Below, in pieces: positions 42,668 to 52,009 of a stretch of 64,000 bases of DNA. The first letter of the stretch is position 1, and every line of letters begins with the position of its first letter. The notes under the pieces are model-generated. The model had not been told where the DNA came from. It searched no databases and saw nothing but the letters and a program-made list of their open reading frames with translations. Source of the DNA: Phocaeicola faecalis (GTDB lineage Bacteria; Bacteroidota; Bacteroidia; Bacteroidales; Bacteroidaceae); NCBI RefSeq assembly GCF_021730445.1, contig NZ_JADNRM010000002.1, positions 62,001-126,000 on the forward strand, in the 5' to 3' direction. The translations under genes and the position numbers were made by a program.

Positions 42668-43510
42668 ATGGCAAATACAATTAAATTCACTAAGATGCAA
42701 GGAGCCGGCAATGATTATATATATGTAAATACATTGCTTTATCCTATAAAAGACCCGATAAAGGCTTCCATCAAATGGAGTAATTATCATACAGGCATCG
42801 GTTCTGACGGATTGGTGTTGATTGACAAAGCAGATCAAGCGGATTTCAGTATGCGGATTTTCAATGCGGACGGTTCGGAAGCTATGATGTGTGGAAATGC
42901 TTCCAGATGCATTGGTAAATATGTATACGATAATAAGTTGACCAATAAGACCGAAATAACATTGAAAACTGCATCGGGAATTAAGGTGTTGAAACTGCAC
43001 ATTGACAAAGACCGGGTTGAAGAAGTTACCGTTGATATGGGAGTTCCCCTTCTTTCCAACCCCAAACAGATTATGACCCAAGATGGAAAGATGCTGGCAA
43101 AACCTGTCAATGCCGGCGGAAAAGAATACAAAGGAACTTTTGTTTGTATGGGAAATCCTCATTTGGTTATTTTCGTAGATGATATAAAAAATGTAAATTT
43201 GCCGTCGATTGGACCTTTATTAGAAAATGGCCCTTTATTCCCGGAGCGCACAAATGTAGAATTTGCAGAAATTCTGCCCGACCATTCGATTAGAATGAGA
43301 GTTTGGGAAAGAGGTTCGGGCATCACAATGGCCTGCGGCACTGGTGCGTGTGCTACCGCAGTAGCTGCTGTGTTGAACCATAAAGCCGGACGAAAATCTT
43401 TAGTCAGAATGGACGGAGGAGACCTCCGTATACATTGGGATGAAACGAATGGACATGTGTATATGACAGGCCCTGCAATAAAAGTATTCGATGGTGAAAT
43501 AGAAGTTTAA
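42668..43510 (+). CDS. dapF: Diaminopimelate epimerase
   Basis: Interconverts LL- and meso-diaminopimelate. A 280-residue PLP-independent epimerase with the two catalytic cysteines C75 (MMCGNASRC) and C223 ([11 protein letters not shown]), one in each half of the pseudo-dimeric fold. The N-terminus [15 protein letters not shown] is standard. It is 47 bases upstream of dapL, which supplies its substrate. Confidence 0.96.
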   Translation: MANTIKFTKMQGAGNDYIYVNTLLYPIKDPIKASIKWSNYHTGIGSDGLVLIDKADQADFSMRIFNADGSEAMMCGNASRCIGKYVYDNKLTNKTEITLKTASGIKVLKLHIDKDRVEEVTVDMGVPLLSNPKQIMTQDGKMLAKPVNAGGKEYKGTFVCMGNPHLVIFVDDIKNVNLPSIGPLLENGPLFPERTNVEFAEILPDHSIRMRVWERGSGITMACGTGACATAVAAVLNHKAGRKSLVRMDGGDLRIHWDETNGHVYMTGPAIKVFDGEIEV

Positions 43511-43557
43511 GAGAAAATTGATAATGGAATATTTAAACAAACTATAAAACAACCAAT

Positions 43558-44787
43558 ATGGCACTTGTGAATGAACATTTTTTGAAGCTCCCCAACAATT
43601 ACTTGTTTTCCGACATAGCAAAAAAAGTAAATGCATTTAAAGTTTCCCATCCGAAAACAGATATCATTCGCTTGGGAATTGGAGATGTGACCCGGCCATT
43701 GCCTAAAGCATCTATTGAAGCAATGCACAAAGCTGTCGATGAATTGGCACATCAAGAAACGTTTCACGGTTACGGCCCCGAGCAAGGGTACGACTTCCTA
43801 ATTGAAGCTATCATAAAAAATGATTTTACCCCACGAGGCGTTCATCTGGAACCCGGCGAAGTATTTATCAGTGATGGTGCTAAAAGTGATACAGGCAATA
43901 TAGGTGATATCCTCCGGCATGACAACAGCATAGGTGTAACAGACCCCATCTATCCTGTCTATATTGACTCCAACGTGATGTGCGGAAGAGCCGGCGCCTT
44001 AGAAGATGGCAAATGGAGCAATGTGGTTTATCTGCCTTGTCTAAGCGAAAACAATTTCATCCCTGAAATTCCTGACAGAAGAATAGATATTCTCTATTTG
44101 TGCTATCCGAACAACCCCACCGGCACAGTCATCAGTAAGGCCGAACTGAAGAAATGGGTGAATTATGCTTTGGAGAACGACACGCTGATTCTATATGACG
44201 CTGCCTATGAAGCCTATATCCAAAACCCTGATATTCCACATTCAATCTATGAAATAAAAGGGGCCAAGAAAGTGGCTATAGAGTTTCGCAGTTTCTCGAA
44301 AACAGCCGGATTTACAGGAGTGCGATGCGGATATACCGTTGTGCCTAAAGAACTGACTGCCGCAACGCTTACCGGTGAACGCATTCCCCTTAACAGAATG
44401 TGGAATCGTCGTCAATGCACGAAATTCAATGGGACTTCTTACATCACCCAACGTGGTGCTGAGGCAATCTTCACTCCTGAAGGCAAGGAACAAGTCAAAG
44501 CTACCATTAACTATTACATGGCCAATGCACGAATAATGAAAGAGGGGCTGGAAAGCACCGGACTGAAAGTGTTTGGTGGAGAAGACGCTCCCTACCTATG
44601 GGTAAAGACACCCAAAGGCATCAGTTCATGGAAGTTCTTTGAACAGATGCTATATGAAGCCAATGTGGTAGGCACTCCGGGAGTAGGGTTTGGCCCCGGC
44701 GGAGAAGGATACATTCGCCTCACCGCCTTTGGCAAACGGGAAGACTGCGAAGAAGCCATGAAGAGAATCAGAAAATGGATATTATAA
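43558..44787 (+). CDS. dapL: LL-diaminopimelate aminotransferase
   Basis: Makes LL-diaminopimelate from tetrahydrodipicolinate and glutamate in one step, bypassing the succinylase route. A 409-residue fold-type I PLP enzyme: K248 (FRSFSKTAGF) binds PLP, with CYPNNPTGT and YDAAYEAY around the cofactor; RLGIGDVTRPLP and NGTSYITQRGA are typical of DapL. It is in the same run as dapF. Confidence 0.96.
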   Translation: MALVNEHFLKLPNNYLFSDIAKKVNAFKVSHPKTDIIRLGIGDVTRPLPKASIEAMHKAVDELAHQETFHGYGPEQGYDFLIEAIIKNDFTPRGVHLEPGEVFISDGAKSDTGNIGDILRHDNSIGVTDPIYPVYIDSNVMCGRAGALEDGKWSNVVYLPCLSENNFIPEIPDRRIDILYLCYPNNPTGTVISKAELKKWVNYALENDTLILYDAAYEAYIQNPDIPHSIYEIKGAKKVAIEFRSFSKTAGFTGVRCGYTVVPKELTAATLTGERIPLNRMWNRRQCTKFNGTSYITQRGAEAIFTPEGKEQVKATINYYMANARIMKEGLESTGLKVFGGEDAPYLWVKTPKGISSWKFFEQMLYEANVVGTPGVGFGPGGEGYIRLTAFGKREDCEEAMKRIRKWIL

Positions 44788-44849
44788 TAAATCAAACTAC
44801 AATACAGGATACGGATACTTACTGTTATTAACTTTAAAAGCGAAGAGTA

Positions 44850-45575
44850 ATGAAAGAAAACTTTAAAAAAGCAGTGCTACTATTGAGCATAACAATAGCA
44901 CTCCCCACAATCAGCATTGCACAAGAGAAAATTGAAACAGACATCAGTGCCGACCTGGTCAGCGGATATATATGGCGCGGACAAGATTTGGGGAATATAA
45001 GTATCCAGCCGACTTTATCTCTATCCTATAAAGGATTCTCATTGAGTGCATGGGGGACTGTAGGGTTTGAAGGAAAAGACACAAAAGAACTTGACCTCAC
45101 ACTAGGATATACTACCGGTGGATTCAGCATTTCGGTCACAGACTATTGGTTTGACGGCGGACCGGGATATTTCCATTATGGTTCCAATCATACAAACCAT
45201 ACCTTTGAAGCACAAATGGGATATGATTTCGGTCCTTTAGCCATCAATTGGTATACAAACTTTGCCGGCTATGACGGTATAAACAAAAATGGTGACAGAG
45301 CTTACGCCTCTTATGTTTCCATCGCCGCTCCTTTCAAATTGGGAGGTCTGGACTGGACAGCCGAGATAGGCGCTACTCCGTGGGCTAATGATTTTTACAA
45401 TGCATCCGAAGAACTGGATTGCAATGGTTCAAACGGCTTTGCCGTAAGTGACATCAGTCTTCAGGCTAGTAAAGACTTAAAGATAACCCAATCCTTTTCT
45501 GTTCCGGTTTTCGCTAAGCTGACGTGGAATCCCAGAACAGAAGGTACTTACTTCGTATTTGGATTAAGCTTTTAA
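44850..45575 (+). CDS. TorF-like putative outer membrane porin
   Basis: A 241-residue exported protein (signal peptide 1-24, ISIAQ) predicted as a small beta-barrel. DLVSGYIWRGQDLGNISIQPTL is the hallmark of the TorF/gcw_chp putative porin family, and the last residues FVFGLSF form a barrel end. Placed 62 bases after dapL and 99 before the PII gene, it may pass small nitrogen compounds; in other Bacteroidota such genes also adjoin amtB. The role is inferred. Confidence 0.82.
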   Translation: MKENFKKAVLLLSITIALPTISIAQEKIETDISADLVSGYIWRGQDLGNISIQPTLSLSYKGFSLSAWGTVGFEGKDTKELDLTLGYTTGGFSISVTDYWFDGGPGYFHYGSNHTNHTFEAQMGYDFGPLAINWYTNFAGYDGINKNGDRAYASYVSIAAPFKLGGLDWTAEIGATPWANDFYNASEELDCNGSNGFAVSDISLQASKDLKITQSFSVPVFAKLTWNPRTEGTYFVFGLSF

Positions 45576-45674
45576 ATATCCATTCATAGCACGATATAAA
45601 GACATAGCAACAAAATAGGGATTAGTTTTTACAGGTAACAGATTTATTATATACATACAAAATACAAGTACAAC

Positions 45675-46031
45675 ATGAAGAAAATTGAAGCTATTATCCG
45701 TAAGACCAAATTTGAGGAGGTGAAAGATGCCCTACTCGAAGCCAACATCGAATGGTTTTCTTATTATGACGTAAGAGGCATTGGAAAATCTCGTCAGGGA
45801 CGCATCTATCGTGGTGTGGTGTACGACACAAGCTGCATTGAAAGAATCCTTGTTTCCATTGTAGTTCGAGAGAAGAATGTAGAAAAAACAGTTCAATCCA
45901 TTCTCAAAGCAGCACACACAGGTGAAATAGGCGACGGGAGAATCTTTGTCATCCCCATCGAAGATGCCATCCGTATCCGCACCGGCGAACGTGGAGACAT
46001 CGCTCTCTACAATGCCGAGCAAGAGAAATAA
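45675..46031 (+). CDS. PII nitrogen regulatory protein
   Basis: A 118-residue trimeric PII signal protein that senses 2-oxoglutarate and ATP/ADP and controls the ammonium channel. The T-loop reads GRIYRGVVYDTS; Y50 corresponds to the uridylylated Tyr51 of E. coli. HTGEIGDGRIFVIPI is the PII C-terminal signature. The linkage to amtB downstream marks it as GlnK-like; GlnB naming is equally used. Confidence 0.93.
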   Translation: MKKIEAIIRKTKFEEVKDALLEANIEWFSYYDVRGIGKSRQGRIYRGVVYDTSCIERILVSIVVREKNVEKTVQSILKAAHTGEIGDGRIFVIPIEDAIRIRTGERGDIALYNAEQEK

Positions 46032-46125
46032 GAATCATCCGCGTTAGTTCTACCGAAACTGACTGCACAGAAGGACGGAATATTTTCCGCCCAAGTACAA
46101 GAACACCCCAAACAAGAATACAATT

Positions 46126-47520
46126 ATGGATACAATTAAGAGATTACACATGAAGGGATTATTGATATTACTATTCATACTTCCCACCCACCTTTGGGCA
46201 CAAGAAGCTGCCGGCACAGACAGTACCGCTGCAGTGGAAACACTGAAAACAGTAGAAACAATCACCGAACTGGCAACCGGCCTGAATACTGTATGGATGC
46301 TTCTCGCTGCCATGCTGGTCTTTTTCATGCAACCTGGATTCGCCTTGGTCGAAGCAGGTTTTACCCGTACCAAGAACACCGCCAATATCCTAATGAAGAA
46401 TTTAGTAGACTTTATGTTCGGCTCTATCCTATTTTGGTTTATCGGCTTCGGATTAATGTTCGGCATAGGAGGCTTTATAGGAGCTCCACATTTCTTCAAT
46501 CTCGATGTGATGGATAAAATCATAAACAATGGGCTTCCCATCGAAGGCTTTCTTATCTTCCAAACTGTTTTCTGCGCAACAGCAGCCACCATCGTATCGG
46601 GTGCAATGGCCGAACGCACCAAGTTTTCCATGTATCTGGTTTATACCATCTTTATCAGCGTATTGATTTACCCTGTTTCGGGACACTGGACATGGGGCGG
46701 CGGATGGCTAATGAACAGCGAAGAAGGTTCTTTTATGATGAATATGTTTGGAACAACCTTCCATGACTTTGCAGGTTCCACGATAGTGCATTCCGTTGGT
46801 GGCTGGATAGCCCTTGTAGGAGCAGCAATCCTTGGCCCACGAATCGGCAAGTATGGAAAAGACAAAAAGTCCAAAGCCATCCCCGGTCACAACTTAACAT
46901 TAGGTTGCTTAGGTGTATTCATCCTATGGTTCGGCTGGTTCGGATTTAACCCGGGCTCCCAACTGGCAGCCGCAACCGGCAGTGACCAAAGTGCCATTTC
47001 ACACGTATTTCTTACCACAAACCTCTCAGCTTGCGCCGGTGGATTCTTTGCATTGGTAGTGAGTTGGATGAAATACGGAAAGCCTTCTTTGTCACTCACC
47101 CTAAATGGCGTATTGGCCGGATTGGTAGGTATCACAGCAGGATGTGACCTTGTTTCTCCATTAGGCTCTGTTATAATCGGAAGTGTTTGTGGCATCGTCA
47201 TGATTTTTGCCGTAGACTTCATTGACCGGATATTGAAAATCGACGATCCGGTAGGTGCTTCCTCCGTTCATGGCGTTTGCGGCTCGTTAGGTACAATACT
47301 CGCAGGAGTCTTTGCAACGGAAGAAGGATTATTCTATGGTGGCGGATGCAATTTTCTGTTGGCACAGCTATTTGGTGCAGCAGTTGTGGGCTTCTGGGCT
47401 GCCGGAATGGGTTACATCATCTTCAAGGGACTTGACAAGATTCACGGTCTTCGTGTTCCAAAGAGAGTAGAAGAAGAAGGACTCGATGTTTACGAACATG
47501 GAGAATCAGCCTATAACTAA
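46126..47520 (+). CDS. amtB: Ammonium transporter
   Basis: Conducts ammonium/ammonia through an 11-helix trimeric channel. A 464-residue protein with a cleavable N-terminal signal (about 1-25, HLWAQ) and the family blocks AGFTRTKN, DFAGSTIVHSVGG with the conserved pore histidine, GWFGFNPGS and DDPVGASSVHGVCG with the second histidine. ATG at 46126 is used; M9 is an alternative. It follows the PII gene and precedes glnN, forming the ammonium uptake-assimilation unit. Confidence 0.95.
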   Translation: MDTIKRLHMKGLLILLFILPTHLWAQEAAGTDSTAAVETLKTVETITELATGLNTVWMLLAAMLVFFMQPGFALVEAGFTRTKNTANILMKNLVDFMFGSILFWFIGFGLMFGIGGFIGAPHFFNLDVMDKIINNGLPIEGFLIFQTVFCATAATIVSGAMAERTKFSMYLVYTIFISVLIYPVSGHWTWGGGWLMNSEEGSFMMNMFGTTFHDFAGSTIVHSVGGWIALVGAAILGPRIGKYGKDKKSKAIPGHNLTLGCLGVFILWFGWFGFNPGSQLAAATGSDQSAISHVFLTTNLSACAGGFFALVVSWMKYGKPSLSLTLNGVLAGLVGITAGCDLVSPLGSVIIGSVCGIVMIFAVDFIDRILKIDDPVGASSVHGVCGSLGTILAGVFATEEGLFYGGGCNFLLAQLFGAAVVGFWAAGMGYIIFKGLDKIHGLRVPKRVEEEGLDVYEHGESAYN

Positions 47521-47605
47521 AATGATCGATAGAGCGAAAGCCATCGCTGATTTATTACAAAAGATTCACTCTAATATATTTCACAACTAAACAAATTTAG
47601 GTATT

Positions 47606-49795
47606 ATGTCAAAATTAAGATTCCGAGTAGTAGAGACTGCTTTCAAAAAGAAAGCAATATCCGTAGAGATTCCAGCAGAAAGGCCCAGTGAATACTTTGC
47701 CAAATATGTATTCAATCGCGAAAAGATGTTTAAGTATCTGCCCAGTAGCGTTTATGCGAAACTGACGGATGCAATGGATAATGGTGCCCCACTCGACCGG
47801 AGTATTGCCAATGAAGTGGCCACAGGCATGAAGAAATGGGCAACAGAACTAGGTGTCACCCACTATACCCACTGGTTCCAACCACTGACCGAAGGAACCG
47901 CCGAGAAACATGACGCCTTTGTAGAACACGACGGTAAAGGTGGTATGATAGAAGAATTTTCGGGTAAATTGCTTGTTCAGCAAGAGCCCGACGCTTCCAG
48001 TTTCCCCAACGGAGGAATCCGTAACACTTTCGAAGCGCGCGGGTATAGTGCCTGGGACCCTTCATCTCCTGTATTCGTAGTGGACGATACCTTATGCATT
48101 CCCACAGTATTCATCGCCTACACCGGTGAGTCTCTTGATTATAAAGCTCCACTATTAAAAGCCCTAAGTGCCGTGAACAAAGCAGCCGTAGAGGTATGCC
48201 ACTACTTTAATCCTGATGTAAAAAAAGTAGTTGCCTACCTGGGATGGGAACAAGAGTATTTCTTGGTGGATGAAGGACTTTATGCCGCACGCCCTGACCT
48301 GCTATTGACCGGACGTACTCTGATGGGACACGAAGCCAGCAAAAATCAACAACTGGAAGATCATTACTTCGGAGCCATTCCTACTCGTGTAGCCGCTTTT
48401 ATGAAAGACCTCGAAATCCAGGCGCTGGAACTAGGTATTCCTGTGAAAACACGTCACAATGAAGTGGCTCCCAACCAGTTTGAACTGGCTCCCATCTTTG
48501 AAGAATGTAATCTTGCCGTAGATCACAATATGCTCATCATGTCATTGATGCGCAAAGTCGCCCGCAACCACGGTTTCCGCCTTCTTTTGCATGAAAAACC
48601 TTTCAAGGGAGTGAACGGTTCCGGCAAACACAATAACTGGTCACTCGGAACCGACACCGGAGTTCTGCTGATGGCTCCCGGCAAAACAGCCGAAGACAAC
48701 TTGCGGTTTATCACCTTTGTAGTAAACACACTGATGGCTGTTTATCATCACAACGGTTTGCTGAAAGCTTCCATTATGAGTGCAACTAACGCACATCGTT
48801 TGGGAGCCAACGAAGCACCTCCCGCCATCATTTCTTCTTTCCTCGGCAAACAACTCACACAAGTACTCAACCATTTGGAAGAAAGCACGAGTGATGATCT
48901 TTTCTCATTAAGCGGCAAACAAGGCATGAAACTGGATATTCCACAAATCCCCGAATTGCTGATTGACAATACTGACCGAAATCGGACATCGCCTTTCGCT
49001 TTCACAGGTAACCGTTTTGAGTTTCGCGCCGTTGGTTCAGAAGCTAATTGTGCCAGTGCCATGATTGCCCTTAACACAGCCGTAGCCGACCAATTGGCGA
49101 AATTTAAAAAAGATGTAGACAGACTGATTGAGAAGGGTGAGCCGAAAATCTCTGCCATTATCGAAATTATTCGCCAATACATCAAGGAATGTAAACCAAT
49201 TCGTTTTGATGGGAACGGTTATTCGGATGAATGGAAGATAGAAGCTGCACGTCGTGGTCTGGATTGTGAAACCAGCTGCCCGATTATCTTCGATAACTAT
49301 CTGAAGCCCGAAAGCATTGCCATGTTCGAAGCAACCGGTGTGATGACCCGAAAGGAACTCGAAGCCCGCAATGAAGTAAAATGGGAAATGTATACAAAAA
49401 AAATCCAGATTGAAGCCCGCGTGCTTGGTGACCTTGCCATGAATCATATCATTCCTGTAGCAACCGAATACCAGAGCAAATTGATTGATAATGTATATAA
49501 AATGAAAGAGCTTTTCTCAATGGAGAAAGCCGAAAAGTTATCTTCTGAGAACATAAAACTTATAGAGGAAATAGCAGAACATACAATCTTCATCACAGAA
49601 CACGTAAACGCAATGATAGAAGCTCGTAAAATAGCTAACAAACTGGAAAACGAACGCGAAAAAGCAATAGCATACCATAACAACATCTCCCCTATGTTGG
49701 AGGATATACGTTATCACATTGACAAGCTGGAACTTATAGTGGATAATCAAATGTGGACATTACCTAAATATAGAGAATTACTTTTTATCAGATAA
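47606..49795 (+). CDS. glnN: Glutamine synthetase type III
   Basis: Assimilates ammonia into glutamine with ATP. At 729 residues it is the large GSIII form typical of Bacteroidales. Blocks visible: the N-terminal MFKYLPSSVYAKL, the metal-binding GWEQEYFLVDE, NGSGKHNNWSLGT near the ATP site and NRTSPFAFTGNRFEFRAVGS. A helical C-terminal part ends in MWTLPKYRELL. It is 85 bases after amtB and probably co-regulated with PII and amtB by nitrogen supply. Confidence 0.95.
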   Translation: MSKLRFRVVETAFKKKAISVEIPAERPSEYFAKYVFNREKMFKYLPSSVYAKLTDAMDNGAPLDRSIANEVATGMKKWATELGVTHYTHWFQPLTEGTAEKHDAFVEHDGKGGMIEEFSGKLLVQQEPDASSFPNGGIRNTFEARGYSAWDPSSPVFVVDDTLCIPTVFIAYTGESLDYKAPLLKALSAVNKAAVEVCHYFNPDVKKVVAYLGWEQEYFLVDEGLYAARPDLLLTGRTLMGHEASKNQQLEDHYFGAIPTRVAAFMKDLEIQALELGIPVKTRHNEVAPNQFELAPIFEECNLAVDHNMLIMSLMRKVARNHGFRLLLHEKPFKGVNGSGKHNNWSLGTDTGVLLMAPGKTAEDNLRFITFVVNTLMAVYHHNGLLKASIMSATNAHRLGANEAPPAIISSFLGKQLTQVLNHLEESTSDDLFSLSGKQGMKLDIPQIPELLIDNTDRNRTSPFAFTGNRFEFRAVGSEANCASAMIALNTAVADQLAKFKKDVDRLIEKGEPKISAIIEIIRQYIKECKPIRFDGNGYSDEWKIEAARRGLDCETSCPIIFDNYLKPESIAMFEATGVMTRKELEARNEVKWEMYTKKIQIEARVLGDLAMNHIIPVATEYQSKLIDNVYKMKELFSMEKAEKLSSENIKLIEEIAEHTIFITEHVNAMIEARKIANKLENEREKAIAYHNNISPMLEDIRYHIDKLELIVDNQMWTLPKYRELLFIR

Positions 49796-49838
49796 GCACC
49801 CTATTATCTATTTCTTTTGTTGGTTGTTTTAAGTTTGC

Positions 49839-49869
49839 GAAGAGGAGCGTCGTGAGACGGCCCTCTTTC
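49839..49869. terminator. Hairpin terminator between glnN and bioD
   Basis: GAAGAGG-ag-CGTC-gtga-GACG-gc-CCTCTTTC forms a stem with one small internal loop, 43 bases after glnN. It sits between two converging operons and could serve both. Confidence 0.7.
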
Positions 49870-49904
49870 TCATTGATTATAGAAAGAGAGACCGTTTATC
49901 TTGT

Positions 49905-50549
49905 TTACAGACAAGGCACTTTCACAAATTCCGCTTCAGGAAAATGCTTTTCCATATAATGTCGTATATAGTTCTCCGTGTCCGACTGTATTATTTTATC
50001 CTCTCCTTCCGGATAGAGATTATACATTACCGTATGGAGCTTGATGCCTCTGCGCTCTATGGCTTCAAAGCTGAGCAGTGTATGGTTTACACTCCCCAAA
50101 CGGCCCGAAGTGACAAAAACCAACGGATAACCGGACTGTTGAATATAATCGATTGTCAAATAGTCTGGTGTAAGCGGAACCATGAGTCCTCCTGCCCCTT
50201 CCACCAACACGGCATCAAAACGTTCACTCAGTATGCTTGTGGCATGATTAATCTTATTGAAGTCCACAGCACGCTTGTCTATGCGTGATGCCAAATCGGG
50301 AGATGCCGGATAAGAGAATATCTCAGGCTTTGTCCACCCCTGCTCATCTTCCGGCAAATATCCCATCCCCATCAGACGGCGGTGAAGCTCGATGTCTTCA
50401 GAATAACCGGCCGGATTACCTGTTTGTATAAATTTCTGGGTAATCACATTTATTCCTTTCTCCTTCCACACACGTGCGAGATAAGCAGTGGCATAACTTT
50501 TTCCAATATTGGTATCTATGCCGCTGACAAAATATACATTTTCTTTCAT
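49905..50549 (-). CDS. bioD: Dethiobiotin synthetase
   Basis: Closes the ureido ring of dethiobiotin from DAPA, CO2 and ATP. A 214-residue P-loop protein: VSGIDTNIGKSYATA (loop 10-18), the carbonyl-substrate lysine in ITQKFIQTG, and VEGAGGLMVPL. Last gene of the bio operon; 21 bases after bioC. Confidence 0.94.
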   Translation of the reverse strand: MKENVYFVSGIDTNIGKSYATAYLARVWKEKGINVITQKFIQTGNPAGYSEDIELHRRLMGMGYLPEDEQGWTKPEIFSYPASPDLASRIDKRAVDFNKINHATSILSERFDAVLVEGAGGLMVPLTPDYLTIDYIQQSGYPLVFVTSGRLGSVNHTLLSFEAIERRGIKLHTVMYNLYPEGEDKIIQSDTENYIRHYMEKHFPEAEFVKVPCL

Positions 50550-50570
50550 CGTTTTATCTGTTTTTCTATA

Positions 50571-51332
50571 TTATGGTTTCTTTTGGGCTATGATATAAAT
50601 AGGATGATAAGTCAATGTGACAGCATTGCCACAACTAAACAACCGTGTGTATTTATCGCAAAACTCCTGCAAATCACCTTTTGTCCATGCCTGCTGTCTG
50701 ACAGCAGTCACTCCCGTATGTTTCAGATGATAAAGTACACTAAGTGGAGTATCGAATGTCAGACGAATATGCTCCTCACCGGCACTGACTATATTATAAT
50801 GTATAGACAAAGAGTTTTTCAGTTCCTCCAAAGAATAATAATGCAATCCGCTTCCGGTCAAGGCAGTTATCTCTCTCAAATTCTCTTTTCCGAAAGTACT
50901 GAAAGCGAAATATCCGCGGCTTGACAACAAGGCATTGCAACGTTCGAAAAATTGTTCAGGAGAGACAAACCACTGGATAGCAGAACAAGAAACAATCAGG
51001 TCTTGTCCCGAAGGAAAAGAGAGTCGCTCTGCATCACCGGGAATAAAAGTTACTTGCCTGCCGGACAGTAAGTCGGCAAAACAAGTGCTCATCTCGTGAC
51101 ATATATCATTCAATATCATTTTTTCAGGGTGAAAAGTGTGAAGTAACGGACGAGTCAGAAACCCGGTTCCACTACCTATCTCAAGCACATGCCGGGGACG
51201 TGCAGGCAAATAGTGTGCCAACATATCGTTCATGCGATATGCTATCTGTTTCTGTGCCGTGGCTTCACGATTATAGCTTTCTACGGCACGTGAAAATCGG
51301 CGTGTTATTAATTGTTTGTTTATCATATCCAT
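50571..51332 (-). CDS. bioC: Malonyl-ACP O-methyltransferase BioC
   Basis: Methylates the free carboxyl of malonyl-ACP so that fatty acid synthesis can build the pimeloyl chain. A 253-residue SAM methyltransferase; motif I HVLEIGSGTGFLTR (about 48-61), the BioC-type opening RRFSRAVESYNREATAQKQIA, and SCSAIQWFVSPE. It works together with bioG next to it. Confidence 0.92.
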   Translation of the reverse strand: MDMINKQLITRRFSRAVESYNREATAQKQIAYRMNDMLAHYLPARPRHVLEIGSGTGFLTRPLLHTFHPEKMILNDICHEMSTCFADLLSGRQVTFIPGDAERLSFPSGQDLIVSCSAIQWFVSPEQFFERCNALLSSRGYFAFSTFGKENLREITALTGSGLHYYSLEELKNSLSIHYNIVSAGEEHIRLTFDTPLSVLYHLKHTGVTAVRQQAWTKGDLQEFCDKYTRLFSCGNAVTLTYHPIYIIAQKKP

Positions 51333-51358
51333 TTATTGTTATGCTTATCGGAATTGCA

Positions 51359-52009
51359 TTATCCACACACTATGTTTCGTAAAAACACATCAGAATAATG
51401 AGCGATGTCTTCTTCCTCTATCTGTACTCCGAGTTCACTCCATGCATTCTTTTGGTTAACCGGAATAAAAATCAAATCCCCCTTTCCTACCACAGCTTTA
51501 CTCCAAAAAAATCGGGCAGGTGCAAGACTCTCTGCCTGTCTTGCTATAAGAAAGAGTTCTTCTTTCACATCTTCAATGAAACGATGGGGACTTTTTGAAA
51601 GGAAATCACCCAAGAGCGAAGCAGAACCACACATACGACGAAAAAACTTCTTCAACGTAATGTCGTTCAATCCTTTCAATGTTCCTTCATAAATAGCGGC
51701 AGGGATACCTCGCATGTCATCGACAGGGGTTACAGTTCCGTTCACAGCCACACTTTCTGAAATGGGAAGATGAAAATGACTCAATACTTGAGAAGCAGCC
51801 CACACTCCCATTGACCAGCCTACTACACGGATATCTTCATATCCCTTCAGCAAAGAGAAATCAAAGTCAAGTGAACGATAGTCATAACATACAAGTAAGT
51901 CCCTGCCTGTCGGATGATAATCCTCAAAAGGATGTTCATCCATTCCCCAACCGGCAAAAAAGACGGTAAGCGAGGAAGAATAATGTCGCTCTATAAAGTA
52001 CTGTTTCAT
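51359..52009 (-). CDS. bioG: Pimeloyl-ACP methyl ester esterase BioG
   Basis: Removes the methyl group once pimeloyl-ACP methyl ester is complete. A 216-residue alpha/beta hydrolase of the DUF452/BioG type; nucleophile S66 in GWSMG, oxyanion region FFAGWGMDEHPF. Its ATG overlaps the bioF stop (ATGA), so translation is coupled. It takes the place of BioH in other bacteria. Confidence 0.9.
   Translation of the reverse strand: MKQYFIERHYSSSLTVFFAGWGMDEHPFEDYHPTGRDLLVCYDYRSLDFDFSLLKGYEDIRVVGWSMGVWAASQVLSHFHLPISESVAVNGTVTPVDDMRGIPAAIYEGTLKGLNDITLKKFFRRMCGSASLLGDFLSKSPHRFIEDVKEELFLIARQAESLAPARFFWSKAVVGKGDLIFIPVNQKNAWSELGVQIEEEDIAHYSDVFLRNIVCG

Noticed and set aside
42656-43162. Minus-strand frame of 168 codons opposite dapF
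   Set aside because: DapF on the plus strand carries both catalytic cysteines; the antisense frame has no start context or motif.
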